Origin: Epinephelus fuscoguttatus
Lineage: Eukaryota > Chordata > Actinopteri > Perciformes > Serranidae
NCBI RefSeq assembly: GCF_011397635.1
Contig: NC_064769.1
Span: 14,587,207 to 14,651,206 of the forward strand
DNA length: 64,000 bases
Reading direction: 5' to 3'
Under the pieces are notes generated by a model, which saw only the letters and a program-made list of their open reading frames with translations, was not told the origin of the DNA and did no database searches. Made by a program: the position numbers and the translations under genes. Of the stretch, positions 51,376 to 60,524 are shown piece after piece; within the stretch, counting starts at the first letter, position 1; each line of letters opens with the position of its first letter.

Positions 51376-54300
51376 GGTAATGACAGTAGCTTACAACAAC
51401 ATTAATGAAAGTAATAATATTATAGTTATGGTTCTGGTTACTGCGGTACAATATGTTGAAAGTATGTATTAATACCTGGCAGTATACATGTGTGACAATA
51501 ATCATATGTGTATAATAACAGAAGAAGTATGACTAATGACTAATGATGGCAGCAGCAGCAGGAGGCATCTGGCAGGACCACGGCAGCAGCACAACCACAC
51601 ACACACGCCACGCTGTCCAGGCACCGCTGTGATATGAGTTAATCTGAGAGACAGTGAGCACAAAGGCCCGGAGAAGAAGCCGAGTTAGTGACATCCAGAA
51701 TGGCCGAAGTTAGCAAGATGCAGTAATAGAATGGAGAGAGAGAGAGAGAGAGAGAGAACGAGAGGAGGGGCCCGGTGTATTATAGGGGTCCTCCGCAGAC
51801 TAGGCCTAAGTCAGCCTAACTAGGGGCTGGTACAGGGCAAGCCTGAGCCAGCCCTAACTATAAGCTTTATCAAAGAGGAAAGTCTTAAGTCTAGTCTTAA
51901 ATGTGGAGACGGTGTCTGCCTCCCGGACCGTAACAGGAAGATGATTCCACAGGAGAGGAGCCTGATAGCTAAAGGCTCTGGCTCCTGATCTACTTTTGGA
52001 GACTTTAGTGACCACGAGTAACCCTGCGTTCTCAGAGCGCAGTGTTCTGGTGGGATAATATGGCACTATGAGCTCTCTAAGATATGACGGAGCTTGACCA
52101 TTTAGAGCTTTATAAGTTAACAGTAGGATTTTAAATTCAATTCTGGATTTTACAGAGAGCCAGTGCAGAGAAGCTAAAACAGGAGAGATATGATCGCGTT
52201 TCTTAGTTCCTGTTAGTACACGTGCTGCTGCATTCTGAATTAGCTGGAGAGTTTTTAAGGACTTACTAGAGCTACCTGATAATAGAGAGTTACAGTAATC
52301 CAGCCTTGAGGTAACAAAAGCGTGGACCAATTTTTCTGCATCTTTTCGGGTCAGGATAGGCCTAATTTTCGCAATATTACGCAGATGAAAAATGCAGTCC
52401 GTGAGGTTTGCTTTAAATGAGAATTAAAAGACAAATCTTGATCAAATATTACTCCGAGGTTTCTTACGGTAGTGGCAGGGGCCAGAGCAATGCCATCTAG
52501 AGAAACTATGTCATCAGATAAAGAGTCTCTGAGTTGTTTGGGGCCAAGAACAATAACTTCAGTTTTGTCTGAATTTAACATCAGGAAATTGGTGCTCATC
52601 CAAGTTTTTATGTCTTTAAGGCAATTATGGAGTTTAGTTAATTGATTGCTTTCTTCTGGCTTCATTGATAAATACAACTGAGTATCATCCGCATAACAAT
52701 GGAAACATGTTAGGTATAGATAATGGTAACATTATTATTAGATATTTAGGAGCTGTTTGCAACATCCATTGCATTTAGAAAGCAGCAAACCACTATTTGC
52801 TATGTAAAAATATGTCATGTGGCAGTTCAGAGGGAGGACCCGAATGCAGACCAACAGGCAGTTTGAGTCTTTAACAAAAAAGCAAGTTTTAGTTTAGCTG
52901 ATCAAAAACATCCAGTAAAGGCAGGCAACTCAACATCCAAACGAAAGCAGAACAAAAACGCGATGAATAGGGATGAGCACCGGAACAACACCGGGATGAA
53001 TGCAGGAACGACCACAGAATGCACCCAGGAGGAACACAGGATCTACACAGACGAACTGTTAAAGAACAAAGGGAAACACACAGGTATATACACAGAAGAC
53101 TAATCACAAGGAGGAGCTGTGTCTCCTCCTTGTGATTAGTCTTCTGGAGTAGGAGTAGGAGGGCATGAGCAAAAGGAAAGAAATGGAGATTGACTAACAA
53201 CAAGGGTGTGGAGAGGAACACTAGGGTGGAGCAAATAAGACTAAAACAGAACAGGTGTGAGGAGAAGACTCTGGGAACAGGAAGGGACTAAGGAGACAGG
53301 TGTGACAGAAAACAGGCGGGAAAATACACAAAGACAGGAAGTACAACCAGACATGACACATGAGGAGAGAATCTACAAAATAAAACAGGAAGCAGATTAA
53401 ACATGAATGAATAACATGAAACAGGGAACACAAATAGAAAACTCCAAAACAAAGTCCATAGGATAACAGAATATAAACAAAAACCCAAGATCATGACAAA
53501 ATATAGCAAAGTAATGGCATCCTGAACAGAGAATGAAGTCACTCTCCCTCTGTGTGTGTGCTGTAATCCGATCTTCTCTGTTCTTTGTTGTGGTAGAAGG
53601 TCCGGCTGCGCGTGCATGTTGGTGCATGTGAGATACTGTATGTGTAGTCCACTGGCTAGCTAATCGCTGCCACTGTGCACTGTGCTCATACGGTAGTTAC
53701 CTCTGATAACACTATCCAACGGTGGCTGAACGGTGTCACTGTGAAAGCATAGCGCCTTCCCTCCAGTCACCCCCCCAACTGTAGCACCGTTAGCTCCGTC
53801 AGCACTGTTGCCATTGTGAACACCGTTTGCACTTTTACTGCCTGCATGTTGAGAACCATGTGCAGACTCTAAATCATAGCTTTGCTCTGAATGTCGCACA
53901 CTGTTATTGTAATTTGTTACAGTTATTGTTATCTGTATTTATTTGTTATTAATGGAAACTAAATTATCATTTCGTGATTGCAAGATAATGGAAAACCTAC
54001 ATTAAACAGTTTAAAACAGTTCACTATCTTGAGATAATGTGATACAATTATAAAATTAAATTGCTTTAATAATCGCTGCCACTCTGGGCTTTTATTGCAT
54101 ACAAGTGAAGTATTGATTTTTATGATCATCTTGTATTTATTGATTTTCATCTGTTGCTCACACGCCCTGACATAAATCTCTGTCTTTCCCCATGTGTGAA
54201 GTCTGAAGCATTTCATTCTGCCTCCAGTCCCTGGCCCTAAAATCAAAGGATTTGATAAGCAGCTTCTCAAAGTAATGCACCACCATATGGATTAATGTTT

Positions 54301-55378
54301 TGATTTACACAATAACTCATTGAATAGACTTGTAATTCATTGTTTCACCACTTCCCTGTAACTGAATTTTCCTCTTTGTGTGTAGAATGGCAAATCTGAC
54401 AATGTCTTCAGTGCACTGGTGGTGTCTGATTTCCCTCCAACCACATCATCTAACTATGAGGACTTGCTGGTGGAGTACTTGGAGGTGTACGTCCCAGAGG
54501 AGCAGGAGCTGATACTGGAGGAAAGCAAGGATCTACAGGATAGCTGCCTAAAATCTGAGAGTTCCACATGTGACAGCGACTCTGGCCGAGGCAGCTGCGA
54601 CAGCCACACTCTGCTGATGGAGAAGTGTGAAGATACAAAAGAAGAAGAGAGGCAAGCAGATCGGGAAAGCGGTCGAATGCAAACGGAGGCACAGTGGCGC
54701 CAGAAGGACTGGGAGCAGGAAGCGCTGACCTATGCTCATGGAGACATGGTTAGCCCTGACATGTCCAGTGGGAGGGTGAAGACCTGGCCCTCTGTGTTTT
54801 CTCCGCTGCCCCAGTACAGCTCAAACCCACTGGACCAACAGAGCTCACTTGAGATGGCTAAACAGCATTCCCTCTCGACATCCTCCTATCTCACTCAGCC
54901 TGGCCATGGCACCAAGGAGACTCTCGGGCCGAGCTACTGGGACTTCTGCATGAGCGACAAGCAGCCTCATCTGCTCCATCCTCAGACGCAGGCTCACCGG
55001 CAACTCCAGGCCCACAGCGATGTCAACATCTCCAGCATCGGTTGCAAACCGGCACCTGCTGGTCTGCAGTCACCAGCTCTCCGGGCCACAGAGTACGTTG
55101 AGGTCCAGAGGGTCAGCGAGGAGGATATGGTGCTTCTCCAGCCCGTTGTGTCAGGCTGTGGCCGCATGGAAGGCTGCCCCCAGATGCACCAGGGGGAGGA
55201 CTACAGCAAGGTAAAGGTGAATGGAATGACTGGGAACTGCCACACATCATCAACTGTTAGCACTATGCAGAAGCCTTCAGCCTGCAATCACACTGCCATG
55301 CAGGTACAGGACGAAACGGCCCTGGGAGTGAATGGATATGTTGACACTGCCACCATGAGCACTCCAGCCATTTGCTAG
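42128..55378 (+). CDS. prlr: prolactin receptor, complete coding region
   Basis: Coding exons: 42128-42200, 42427-42559, 47392-47561, 49871-50037, 50221-50362, 50841-50937, 54202-54271, 54386-55378. They total 1845 nt and 614 aa with closed phases. Single-pass class I cytokine receptor that signals through JAK2/STAT5; in fish it mediates osmoregulatory and other prolactin actions (family knowledge). Visible: signal peptide with seven leucines (about 1-23); fibronectin-like D1 with cysteines 37, 47, 76 and 87; N-glycosylation sequons at N92 and N101; WSEWS at 215-219; membrane segment about 236-255; Box 1 ILPPVPGPK at 266-274; DSGRGS degron at 349-354. Teleosts have two paralogues; the close match in the cytoplasmic tail suggests prlra, not proven. 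Growth hormone receptor is excluded by the exact WSxWS and the tail sequence. Confidence 0.95.
42427..42559 (+). CDS. prlr: prlr coding exon 2 (D1)
   Basis: 133 nt encoding the start of D1, with [20 protein letters not shown] then [18 protein letters not shown]. [16 protein letters not shown] is the first disulfide motif of prolactin receptors. Ends phase 2 at GTGAG. Confidence 0.95.
42746..43060 (+). mobile_element. interspersed repeat, plus-oriented copy beside the LINE
   Basis: Begins AAAGGGACATCTTACCCTAA; shares ATCAAAAATACATAATTTCC, CTGTAGTGCTATTTATCA and TCTTTCCAGAAATCATGA with an inverted copy at 45735-45938. The two copies bracket the LINE at 43270-45730. The right end is unclear. 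Confidence 0.7.
43270..45730 (-). mobile_element. 5'-truncated LINE with decayed reverse transcriptase
   Basis: Lies inside the prlr intron, opposite strand. Consecutive minus-strand frames carry a pre-RT segment ([19 protein letters not shown], near 45500), [50 protein letters not shown] and FADN in place of FADD, then a C-terminal region to 43585. Several frameshifts separate the pieces. It is a non-LTR retrotransposon of the broad Jockey/CR1/L2 type; the clade cannot be fixed by eye. Confidence 0.88.
45735..45938 (-). mobile_element. interspersed repeat, inverted copy beside the LINE
   Basis: Reverse complement begins AAAGGGACAGTTCACCCTAG and follows the same order of blocks as 42746-43060 for about 200 bp. 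It stops where the LINE sequence starts. Confidence 0.7.
46440..46590. mobile_element. teleost MITE/SINE-like fragment
   Basis: AAAGGAGTAGTTCAACATTT, then AGAGTGAGATGAGAACGTTG and TTAGCTTAGCTTAGCATA. This string of blocks is a common fish interspersed repeat. The fragment at 50440-50750 is related. Confidence 0.6.
47392..47561 (+). CDS. prlr: prlr coding exon 3 (D1, second disulfide)
   Basis: 170 nt, with [20 protein letters not shown] and [18 protein letters not shown], typical of PRLR D1. It holds both N-linked sequons. It follows a 4.8-kb intron swollen by a LINE copy. Confidence 0.95.
47854..48668. mobile_element. MITE with TTAAAGGTGCAATGTGTAA ends
   Basis: An 815-bp noncoding element in the prlr intron before coding exon 4. 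The left end TTAAAGGTGCAATGTGTAA recurs inverted at the right end as TTACACATTGCACCTTTAA (one interior base differs in the next positions). No transposase is present. Confidence 0.82.
48669..49870. other. prlr intron before coding exon 4
   Basis: Unique intron sequence with a short CA tract just before the acceptor (about 49815-49840). Nothing else seen. Confidence 0.5.
49871..50037 (+). CDS. prlr: prlr coding exon 4 (D2)
   Basis: 167 nt after a CTTTAG acceptor. It encodes [20 protein letters not shown] then [20 protein letters not shown], the start of the second fibronectin-like domain. It ends in phase 0 at WE|GTATGT. Confidence 0.95.
50221..50362 (+). CDS. prlr: prlr coding exon 5 (D2, WSxWS)
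   Basis: 142 nt. It encodes [20 protein letters not shown] then [25 protein letters not shown] is the class I cytokine receptor signature. Ends phase 1 at GTAAGA. Confidence 0.95.
50440..50750. mobile_element. teleost MITE-like repeat in prlr intron
   Basis: Carries GAGAGTTAGATGAGATGGTT, AGCTTAGCATTAAGACTGGA and an inverted counterpart (TGTTTCCAGTCTTCATGCTG then AGCTAAGCTAACTT), so it folds back on itself. It fills most of the intron between coding exons 5 and 6. Confidence 0.65.
50841..50937 (+). CDS. prlr: prlr coding exon 6 (transmembrane)
   Basis: 97 nt encoding the juxtamembrane YFHREKS and a hydrophobic stretch [20 protein letters not shown]. Ends AG|GTAAAA in phase 2. Confidence 0.93.
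51036..52735 (-). mobile_element. 5'-truncated L2-like LINE fragment
   Basis: Lies in the prlr intron after the transmembrane exon, opposite strand. The 3' end (plus-strand left edge) is an ATCA repeat followed by the well-known teleost tail TTTATAAAGCCCAATATCAC. The coding part shows YADD at 52684-52695, then [20 protein letters not shown] and [10 protein letters not shown], typical of the L2/CR1 C-terminus. The frame is broken and the copy starts abruptly at the RT active site. Confidence 0.88.
51316..51371. repeat. (AG)n microsatellite
   Basis: Uninterrupted AG dinucleotides inside the 3' tail of the L2-like LINE. A second shorter AG run lies at 51736-51758. Confidence 0.97.
52813..53498. 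mobile_element. solo-LTR-like element with 5-bp target duplication
   Basis: A 686-bp segment starting TGTCATG and ending CATGACA, flanked on both sides by the exact pentamer AAATA (52808-52812 and 53499-53503). TG...CA ends with a 5-bp duplication are what a solo LTR leaves. A 24-bp-arm hairpin sits inside (53093-53146). No coding region remains. A short DNA transposon is the alternative. Confidence 0.6.
53093..53146. repeat. perfect hairpin, 24-bp arms
   Basis: The left arm 53093-53116 and right arm 53123-53146 are exact reverse complements around a 6-bp loop (CTGTGT). It lies in the solo-LTR-like element. Confidence 0.9.
53504..54201. other. prlr intron before the Box 1 exon
   Basis: A low-repeat stretch; a minus-strand open frame at 53660-53899 has Gly/Ala/Ser-rich composition and no family match. 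It may be old repeat sequence. Confidence 0.4.
54202..54271 (+). CDS. prlr: prlr coding exon 7 (Box 1)
   Basis: 70 nt, [20 protein letters not shown] then LLK. The proline-rich ILPPVPGPK is Box 1, the JAK2 docking site in this family. The acceptor (TGTGTGAAG) has a weak pyrimidine tract but the phase requires it. Confidence 0.93.
54386..55378 (+). CDS. prlr: prlr coding exon 8 (cytoplasmic tail, stop)
   Basis: 993 nt including the stop, the usual single large last coding exon. It has a Box 2-like region ([13 protein letters not shown], 307-319) and [16 protein letters not shown], whose DSGRGS at 54578-54595 is the phosphodegron recognised by beta-TrCP in mammalian PRLR (family knowledge). 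Tyrosines in TEYVEVQRV and NGYVDTATM are candidate STAT docking sites. The protein ends STPAIC. Confidence 0.95.
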   Translation, partial: NGKSDNVFSALVVSDFPPTTSSNYEDLLVEYLEVYVPEEQELILEESKDLQDSCLKSESSTCDSDSGRGSCDSHTLLMEKCEDTKEEERQADRESGRMQTEAQWRQKDWEQEALTYAHGDMVSPDMSSGRVKTWPSVFSPLPQYSSNPLDQQSSLEMAKQHSLSTSSYLTQPGHGTKETLGPSYWDFCMSDKQPHLLHPQTQAHRQLQAHSDVNISSIGCKPAPAGLQSPALRATEYVEVQRVSEEDMVLLQPVVSGCGRMEGCPQMHQGEDYSKVKVNGMTGNCHTSSTVSTMQKPSACNHTAMQVQDETALGVNGYVDTATMSTPAIC

Positions 55379-55860
55379 GTGGCCCACAAGCCCTACTGGC
55401 AGGTCTGGGACATTGCAAGACCTGTTTCAGGCCAGAACTGAGACAAAAATGGGTGACTCCTTCAAAAAATTGTTGCAAGGACAACAATTACTTGTCACAG
55501 TTATTTATTTCTCATCTTATTCTCATGTAAGAGACTTCTTTTCATTAATTACACTGCAGTGACACGCTCTTGAGATTTCAAAAGAATTTGATTGAATGAT
55601 CTGAATAATAATCTTGCAGTAAACTTTATGAAGAATATAATTGATTGTATAAGTTATGTGGTATATGCTGTCATAATGATGTGTATATTATGATATGTCT
55701 GAGACAAATCTTGTTCTTGGTACAGGCACACATTTTAATGTCTTGAACTTTTTTAATATCTTTGATGGAATATATTGATGCATACTGATGTAATGTATCT
55801 GTAAATTATTTGTGTAAATCAAACTTGCAGGAAGCTCAAACATAAAATGTTTTTGTTTTG
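55379..55860 (+). other. prlr: prlr 3' UTR (end uncertain)
   Basis: AT-rich sequence following the stop codon. I see no clear AATAAA close to it; a CATAAA variant lies near 55842 and could serve as polyadenylation signal. The end is a guess. Confidence 0.4.
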
Positions 55861-56239
55861 TTTCAGTTCTTGTCTGTGTATTTTCTCTCTGCTCCTTGTG
55901 GAAAACATCTTCAAGTCATTCAGGCTGTACTGAGGGGGCTGCAGCTCCCCCTGCTGGTTTGAGTAAAACACTGTGAAAATACAATTTTTGCTTTTCAAAT
56001 CATCACCTTTGCCCTTCATTTTGATCTCAACTACACATCTGTAAAGTTTCATGACTGCATTTTGCAAGGTTACTGCTACTCCCACAATAGGTGCCACCAG
56101 GATGACATTTTGCCATGATAACACACACACAGACTCTCAAGGTGAAAATGTGTGAATAATATACATATTCACCTACCGCTGATACAGGATTAACAGAATA
56201 CTTTGCCCATATGACTGTTGGTCACGCTATGTTACCTTG

Positions 56240-56605
56240 AATTTGAATTCTTTGTTTTTTTTCACATTCCTCCATGGAAAACTTTGATTTATTGATTTAC
56301 TGAGGACCAAGTTCAACAACAGCAAAACTATATCAAAACACACAGTACAAACTCTCATACAGCTCCTGTAGTATAATCCAAGTCTCATTTATCCAGTCGT
56401 ATGCTCAGTACTTCCAAAATGCATGCATTTTTGCCAAAAACAAAACAACAGGTGTTGTGGTTCCCAATCGATCAGTAAATCAATGGTATCAAATCATTTT
56501 CTTTGGAAGCATGCGAGGAAAACAAACTGTTCTTTACGCCTTCAAGGTAACATGACTAACTGGTTTACAATGCTCATTTTGTGGGTGAAGTATCCTAAGG
56601 GTTAC
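56240..56605. mobile_element. fold-back MITE, copy 3 (partial)
   Basis: Shares GTATAATCCAAGTCTCAT and CTCAGTACTTCC with copy 2 (27215-27262) and ends with the same GGGTGAAGTAT segment. Shorter, with degraded ends. It lies downstream of prlr. Confidence 0.7.
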
Positions 56606-57133
56606 CGTTATCGTTAATGCCACACTTCAACCTACCTAAAGTGCCTTAACTGGTCCCCATAGCTTACCAAACACTCCCCACCTTGCTGTGATCCAAATGG
56701 AGGAATTCCCCAGCTCCCTCAGACACATCTGAAATGTAAGTACAGGCATCAGACTTCCATAATGACAACATAAGGTTTTTTTTAGCCAATATAGTGCCAA
56801 GATACACCAGCCATTTGAGGTCAGCCCTCACTTTGAAACAATTTGGGTGTAATATTTTCTGGGTGACACCCTGAGGTTGAGTACTATCAGTCTGAAGTGG
56901 AACAGTTGAGTAATAACAGGTAGTTTAAAAAAAAAAAAAAAAAAAAATGTTATGAGGAGTACAGTAAAATATGCCAGTTCAGAGGGCTTTTATTCTGAAA
57001 TGCTACATCAGATTGACATGAGGTCGTTTTGGAAGCTTGCTTTTACTTTGAAATCAGTCCTTTCTCGCTCTTGCCGTTATGTGTAGTATATGCGCGCATT
57101 GCAAAACAACGTGAGGGCTGGCTTGACCTCAGT
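56606..57133. other. intergenic sequence between prlr and the inverted element
   Basis: Contains a 20-A run near 56928-56947, then a CpG-containing segment (57071-57130) that resembles the agxt2 promoter side of the inverted element. Confidence 0.5.
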
Positions 57134-57189
57134 GTCAGACTGCAGAGGGAAAGTTGAACGATATTTTGCCGAACTTTGACGTAGAATAC

Positions 57190-58845
57190 AAAACTTATTT
57201 TCCATAAGTAGTCCATGATTCATATACCGCTGAACTTAGTACTTCCTAGACTACGTGCAAAAATAACACGAAGTACTTTTACTGTGTACTTCTCGAGTAA
57301 TCCTGTGTCAAAATCCTAAACAGATCACAAGATCAAGGATATTTTGCCGAACTTTAACGTAGAATAAAAAACTTATTTTCCATAAGTAGTCCAAGATTCA
57401 TATACGGCTGAACTAAGTACTCCCTAGACTACATGCATGCATAATATGAAGTACTTTTACTGTGTACTTTTCGAGTAATCCTTTGTCAAAGTCCTTAACA
57501 GATCACAAGATCAAGGATATTTCACCCAACTTTGACGTAGAATAAAACACTTATTTTCCATAAGTAGTCCAAGATTCATATACCGCTGAACTAAGTACTT
57601 CCTAGACTACGTGCATGCATAATATGAAGTACTTTTACTGTGTACTTCTCGAGTAATCCTGTGTCAAAATCCTTAACAGAGGATATGATTAAGGATATTT
57701 CACCCAACTTTGATGTGGAATAAAAAACTTATTTTCCATAAGTAGTCCATGATTCATATACCGCTGAACTTAGTACTCCCTAGACTACGTGCATGCATAA
57801 TATGAAGTACTTTTACTGTGTACTTTTTGAGTAATCCTTTGTCAAAGTCCTTAACAGATCACAAGATCAAGAATATTTCACCCAACTTTGATGTGGAATA
57901 AAAAAAACTTATTTTCCATAAGTAGTCCAAGATTCATATACCGCTGAACTTAGTACTCCCTAGACTACGTGCATGCATAATATGAAGTACTTTTACTGTG
58001 TACTTTTTGAGTAATCCTTTGTCAAAGTCCTTAACAGATCACAAGATCAAGAATATTTCACCCAACTTTGATGTGGAATAAAAAACTTATTTTCCATAAG
58101 TAGTCCAAGATTCATATACCGCTGAACTTAGTACTCCCTAGACTACGTGCATGCATAATATGAAGTACTTTTACTGTGTACTTTTTGAGTAATCCTTTGT
58201 CAAAGTCCTTAACAGATCACAAGATCAAGAATATTTCACCCAACTTTGATGTGGAATAAAAAAAACTTATTTTCCATAAGTAGTCCAAGATTCATATACC
58301 GCTGAACTTAGTACTCCCTAGACTACGTGCATGCATAATATGAAGTATTTTTACTGTGTTCTTCTCGAGTAATCCTTTGTCAAAATCCTTAACAGAGGAT
58401 AAGATCAAGGATATTTCACCCAACTTTGATGTGGAATAAAAAACTTATTTTCCATAAGTAGTCTATGATTCATATACCACTGAACTAAGTACTCCCTAGA
58501 CTACGTGCATGCATAATATGAAGTACTTTTACTGTGTACTTTTTGAATAATCCTTTGTCAAAATCCTTAACAGATGACAAGATTTAGGATATTTCACCCA
58601 ACTTTGATGTGGAATAAAAAACTCATTTTCCATAAGTAGTCCATGATTCATATACCGCTGAACTTAGTACTTCCTAGACTACGTGCATGCATAATATGAA
58701 GTACTTTTACTGTGTACTTCTCGAGTAATCCTGTGTCAAAATCCTAAACAGAGGATAAGATTAAGGATATTTCACCCAACTTTGATGTGGAATAAAAAAC
58801 TTATTTTCCATAAGTAGTCCAAGATTCATATACCGCTGAACTGTG
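57190..58845 (+). repeat. left array of 178-bp tandem units (about 10)
   Basis: The marker TTATTTTCCATAAGTAGTC recurs near 57194, 57372, 57550, 57728, 57908, 58086, 58266, 58444, 58622 and 58800, giving spacings of 178-180 bp. Copies are highly similar, and some alternate in the length of an A run, suggesting dimeric amplification. Confidence 0.97.
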
Positions 58846-59214
58846 GTATTGCTCCCTTTTTGTTAAGTAAAAGATCAGAGTATTTCCTCTGACACTGTGT
58901 AAATCTGAAACTTGGATTCATGAGTAGGTGTTTTTCCAGTCATAACACCTCAACTTGAGAATTGAGTTGACCATCAGCCAGCAGACGTTGACTGTGGTTG
59001 ACTAGGAGCAGAAGAGAAGAGAAGAGCTGAGATAGATTTGCCAATCCTAGCTGACAGTAACATCAAGAAGATGGAGCACCAAAAGATCCCAGGGCTGGGA
59101 GACCACAGTGACAAATATGTGACCTGTATAATGCAGGTAAAGCAGGGGAATGAGGACACAGTCTGTCTTGTTTCCTTTCCAGATTGCCTCTCTGTATGAT
59201 TTATGGGTAACACT
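58846..59214. other. non-repetitive segment between the arrays
   Basis: The only unique sequence inside the inverted structure. On the plus strand an open stretch of about 43 codons (about 59009-59137) includes KMEHQKIPGLGDHSDKYV and ends at CAG|GTAAAG, so it could be a stray exon; I do not recognise it. The right edge (GGGTAACACTTTACAATAAG) resembles an abundant teleost repeat end. Confidence 0.4.
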
Positions 59215-60345
59215 TTACAATAAGGTACACAAAATTAGAGTAGTTACTGAGGAACTAATGAGGAACTAATGAGTAGTTACTGAGGAACTACGGTACACAA
59301 AATTAGAGTAGTTACTGATGAACTAATGAGGAACTAATGAGTAGTTACTGAGGAACTAAGCTACACAAAATTAGAGTAGTTACTGGGGAACTAATGAGGA
59401 ACGAATGAGGAACTAATGAGGAACGAATGAGTAGTTACTGAGGAACTAAGTTACACAAAATTAGAGTAGTTACTGATGAACTAATGAGGAACTAATGAGG
59501 AACGAATGAGTAGTTACTGAGGAACTAAGCTACACAAAATTAGAGTAGTTACTGGGGAACTAATGAGGAACTAATGAGGAACTAATGAGTAGTTACTGAG
59601 GAACTACGGTACACAAAATTAGAGTAGTTACTGATGAACTAATGAGGAACTAATGAGGAACGAATGAGTAGTTACTGAGGAACTAAGCTACACAAAATTA
59701 GAGTAGTTACTGGGGAACTAATGAGGAACGAATGAGGAACTAATGAGGAACGAATGAGTAGTTACTGAGGAACTAAGTTACACAAAATTAGAGTAGTTAC
59801 TGGGGAACTAATGAGGAACGAATGAGTAGTTACTGAGGAACTAAGTTACACAAAATTAGAGTAGTTACTGGGGAACTAATGAGGAACTAATGAGGAACGA
59901 ATGAGTAGTCACTGAGGAACTAATGAGGAACGAATGAGTAGTTACTGAGGAACTAAGTTACACAAAATTAGAGTAGTTACTGGGGAACTAATGAGGAACG
60001 AATGAGGAACTAATGAGTAGTTACTGAGGAACTACGGTACACAAAATTAGAGTAGTTACTGATGAACTAATGAGGAACTAATGATGAACTATTAGTTAAT
60101 GGTCAGTTCTTCATTAACTCATGATCAAATTTCAGAGGAGTAGTTACTGAGGAACTAATGAGGAACTAACTATTAGTTAATGGTCAGTTCTTCATTAACT
60201 CATGATCAAATTTCAGAGGAGTAGTTACTGAGGAACTAATGAGGAACTAACTATTAGTTAATGGTCAGTTCTTCATTAACTCATGATCAAATTTCAGAGG
60301 AGTAGTTACTGAGGAACTAATGAGGAACTATTACTTAATCATTAC
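59215..60345. repeat. short-period tandem array in the element core
   Basis: Irregular units of roughly 68-110 bp starting CACAAAATTAGAGTAGTTAC, built of 12-bp pieces such as AATGAGGAACTA. Near its right end (about 60105-60300) three units of about 75 bp carry ATGGTCAGTTCTTCATTAAC. Confidence 0.93.
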
Positions 60346-60500
60346 CTACCCTTTTTGTGTACCCTACAGTAAAGTAAGACATCAAAATGAGTAGGTAATG
60401 ATTCAGTACTCATTACCTACTCATTTTGATTTCTCACTTTACTTTAGGGTACACAAAAAGGGTAGGGAATGATTAAGTAATAGTTAGTTCCTCATTAGTT
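60330..60500. repeat. imperfect palindrome at the end of the core array
   Basis: AATCATTACCTACCCTTTTT (near 60337) and TACACAAAAAGGGTAGGGAA (near 60450) pair with surrounding sequence around a centre near 60403. It separates the short array from the inverted 178-bp array. Confidence 0.8.
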
Positions 60501-60524
60501 CTTCAGTAACTAGTTAGTAACTAG

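Noticed and set aside
53221..53617. Minus-strand frames with hydrophobic, cysteine-rich translations
   Set aside because: They lie mostly inside the solo-LTR-like element and reflect its biased composition, not a membrane protein.
59215..60345. Possible coding tandem-repeat protein in the short array
   Set aside because: Stop codons recur in every frame of the repeated AATGAGGAACTA pieces.
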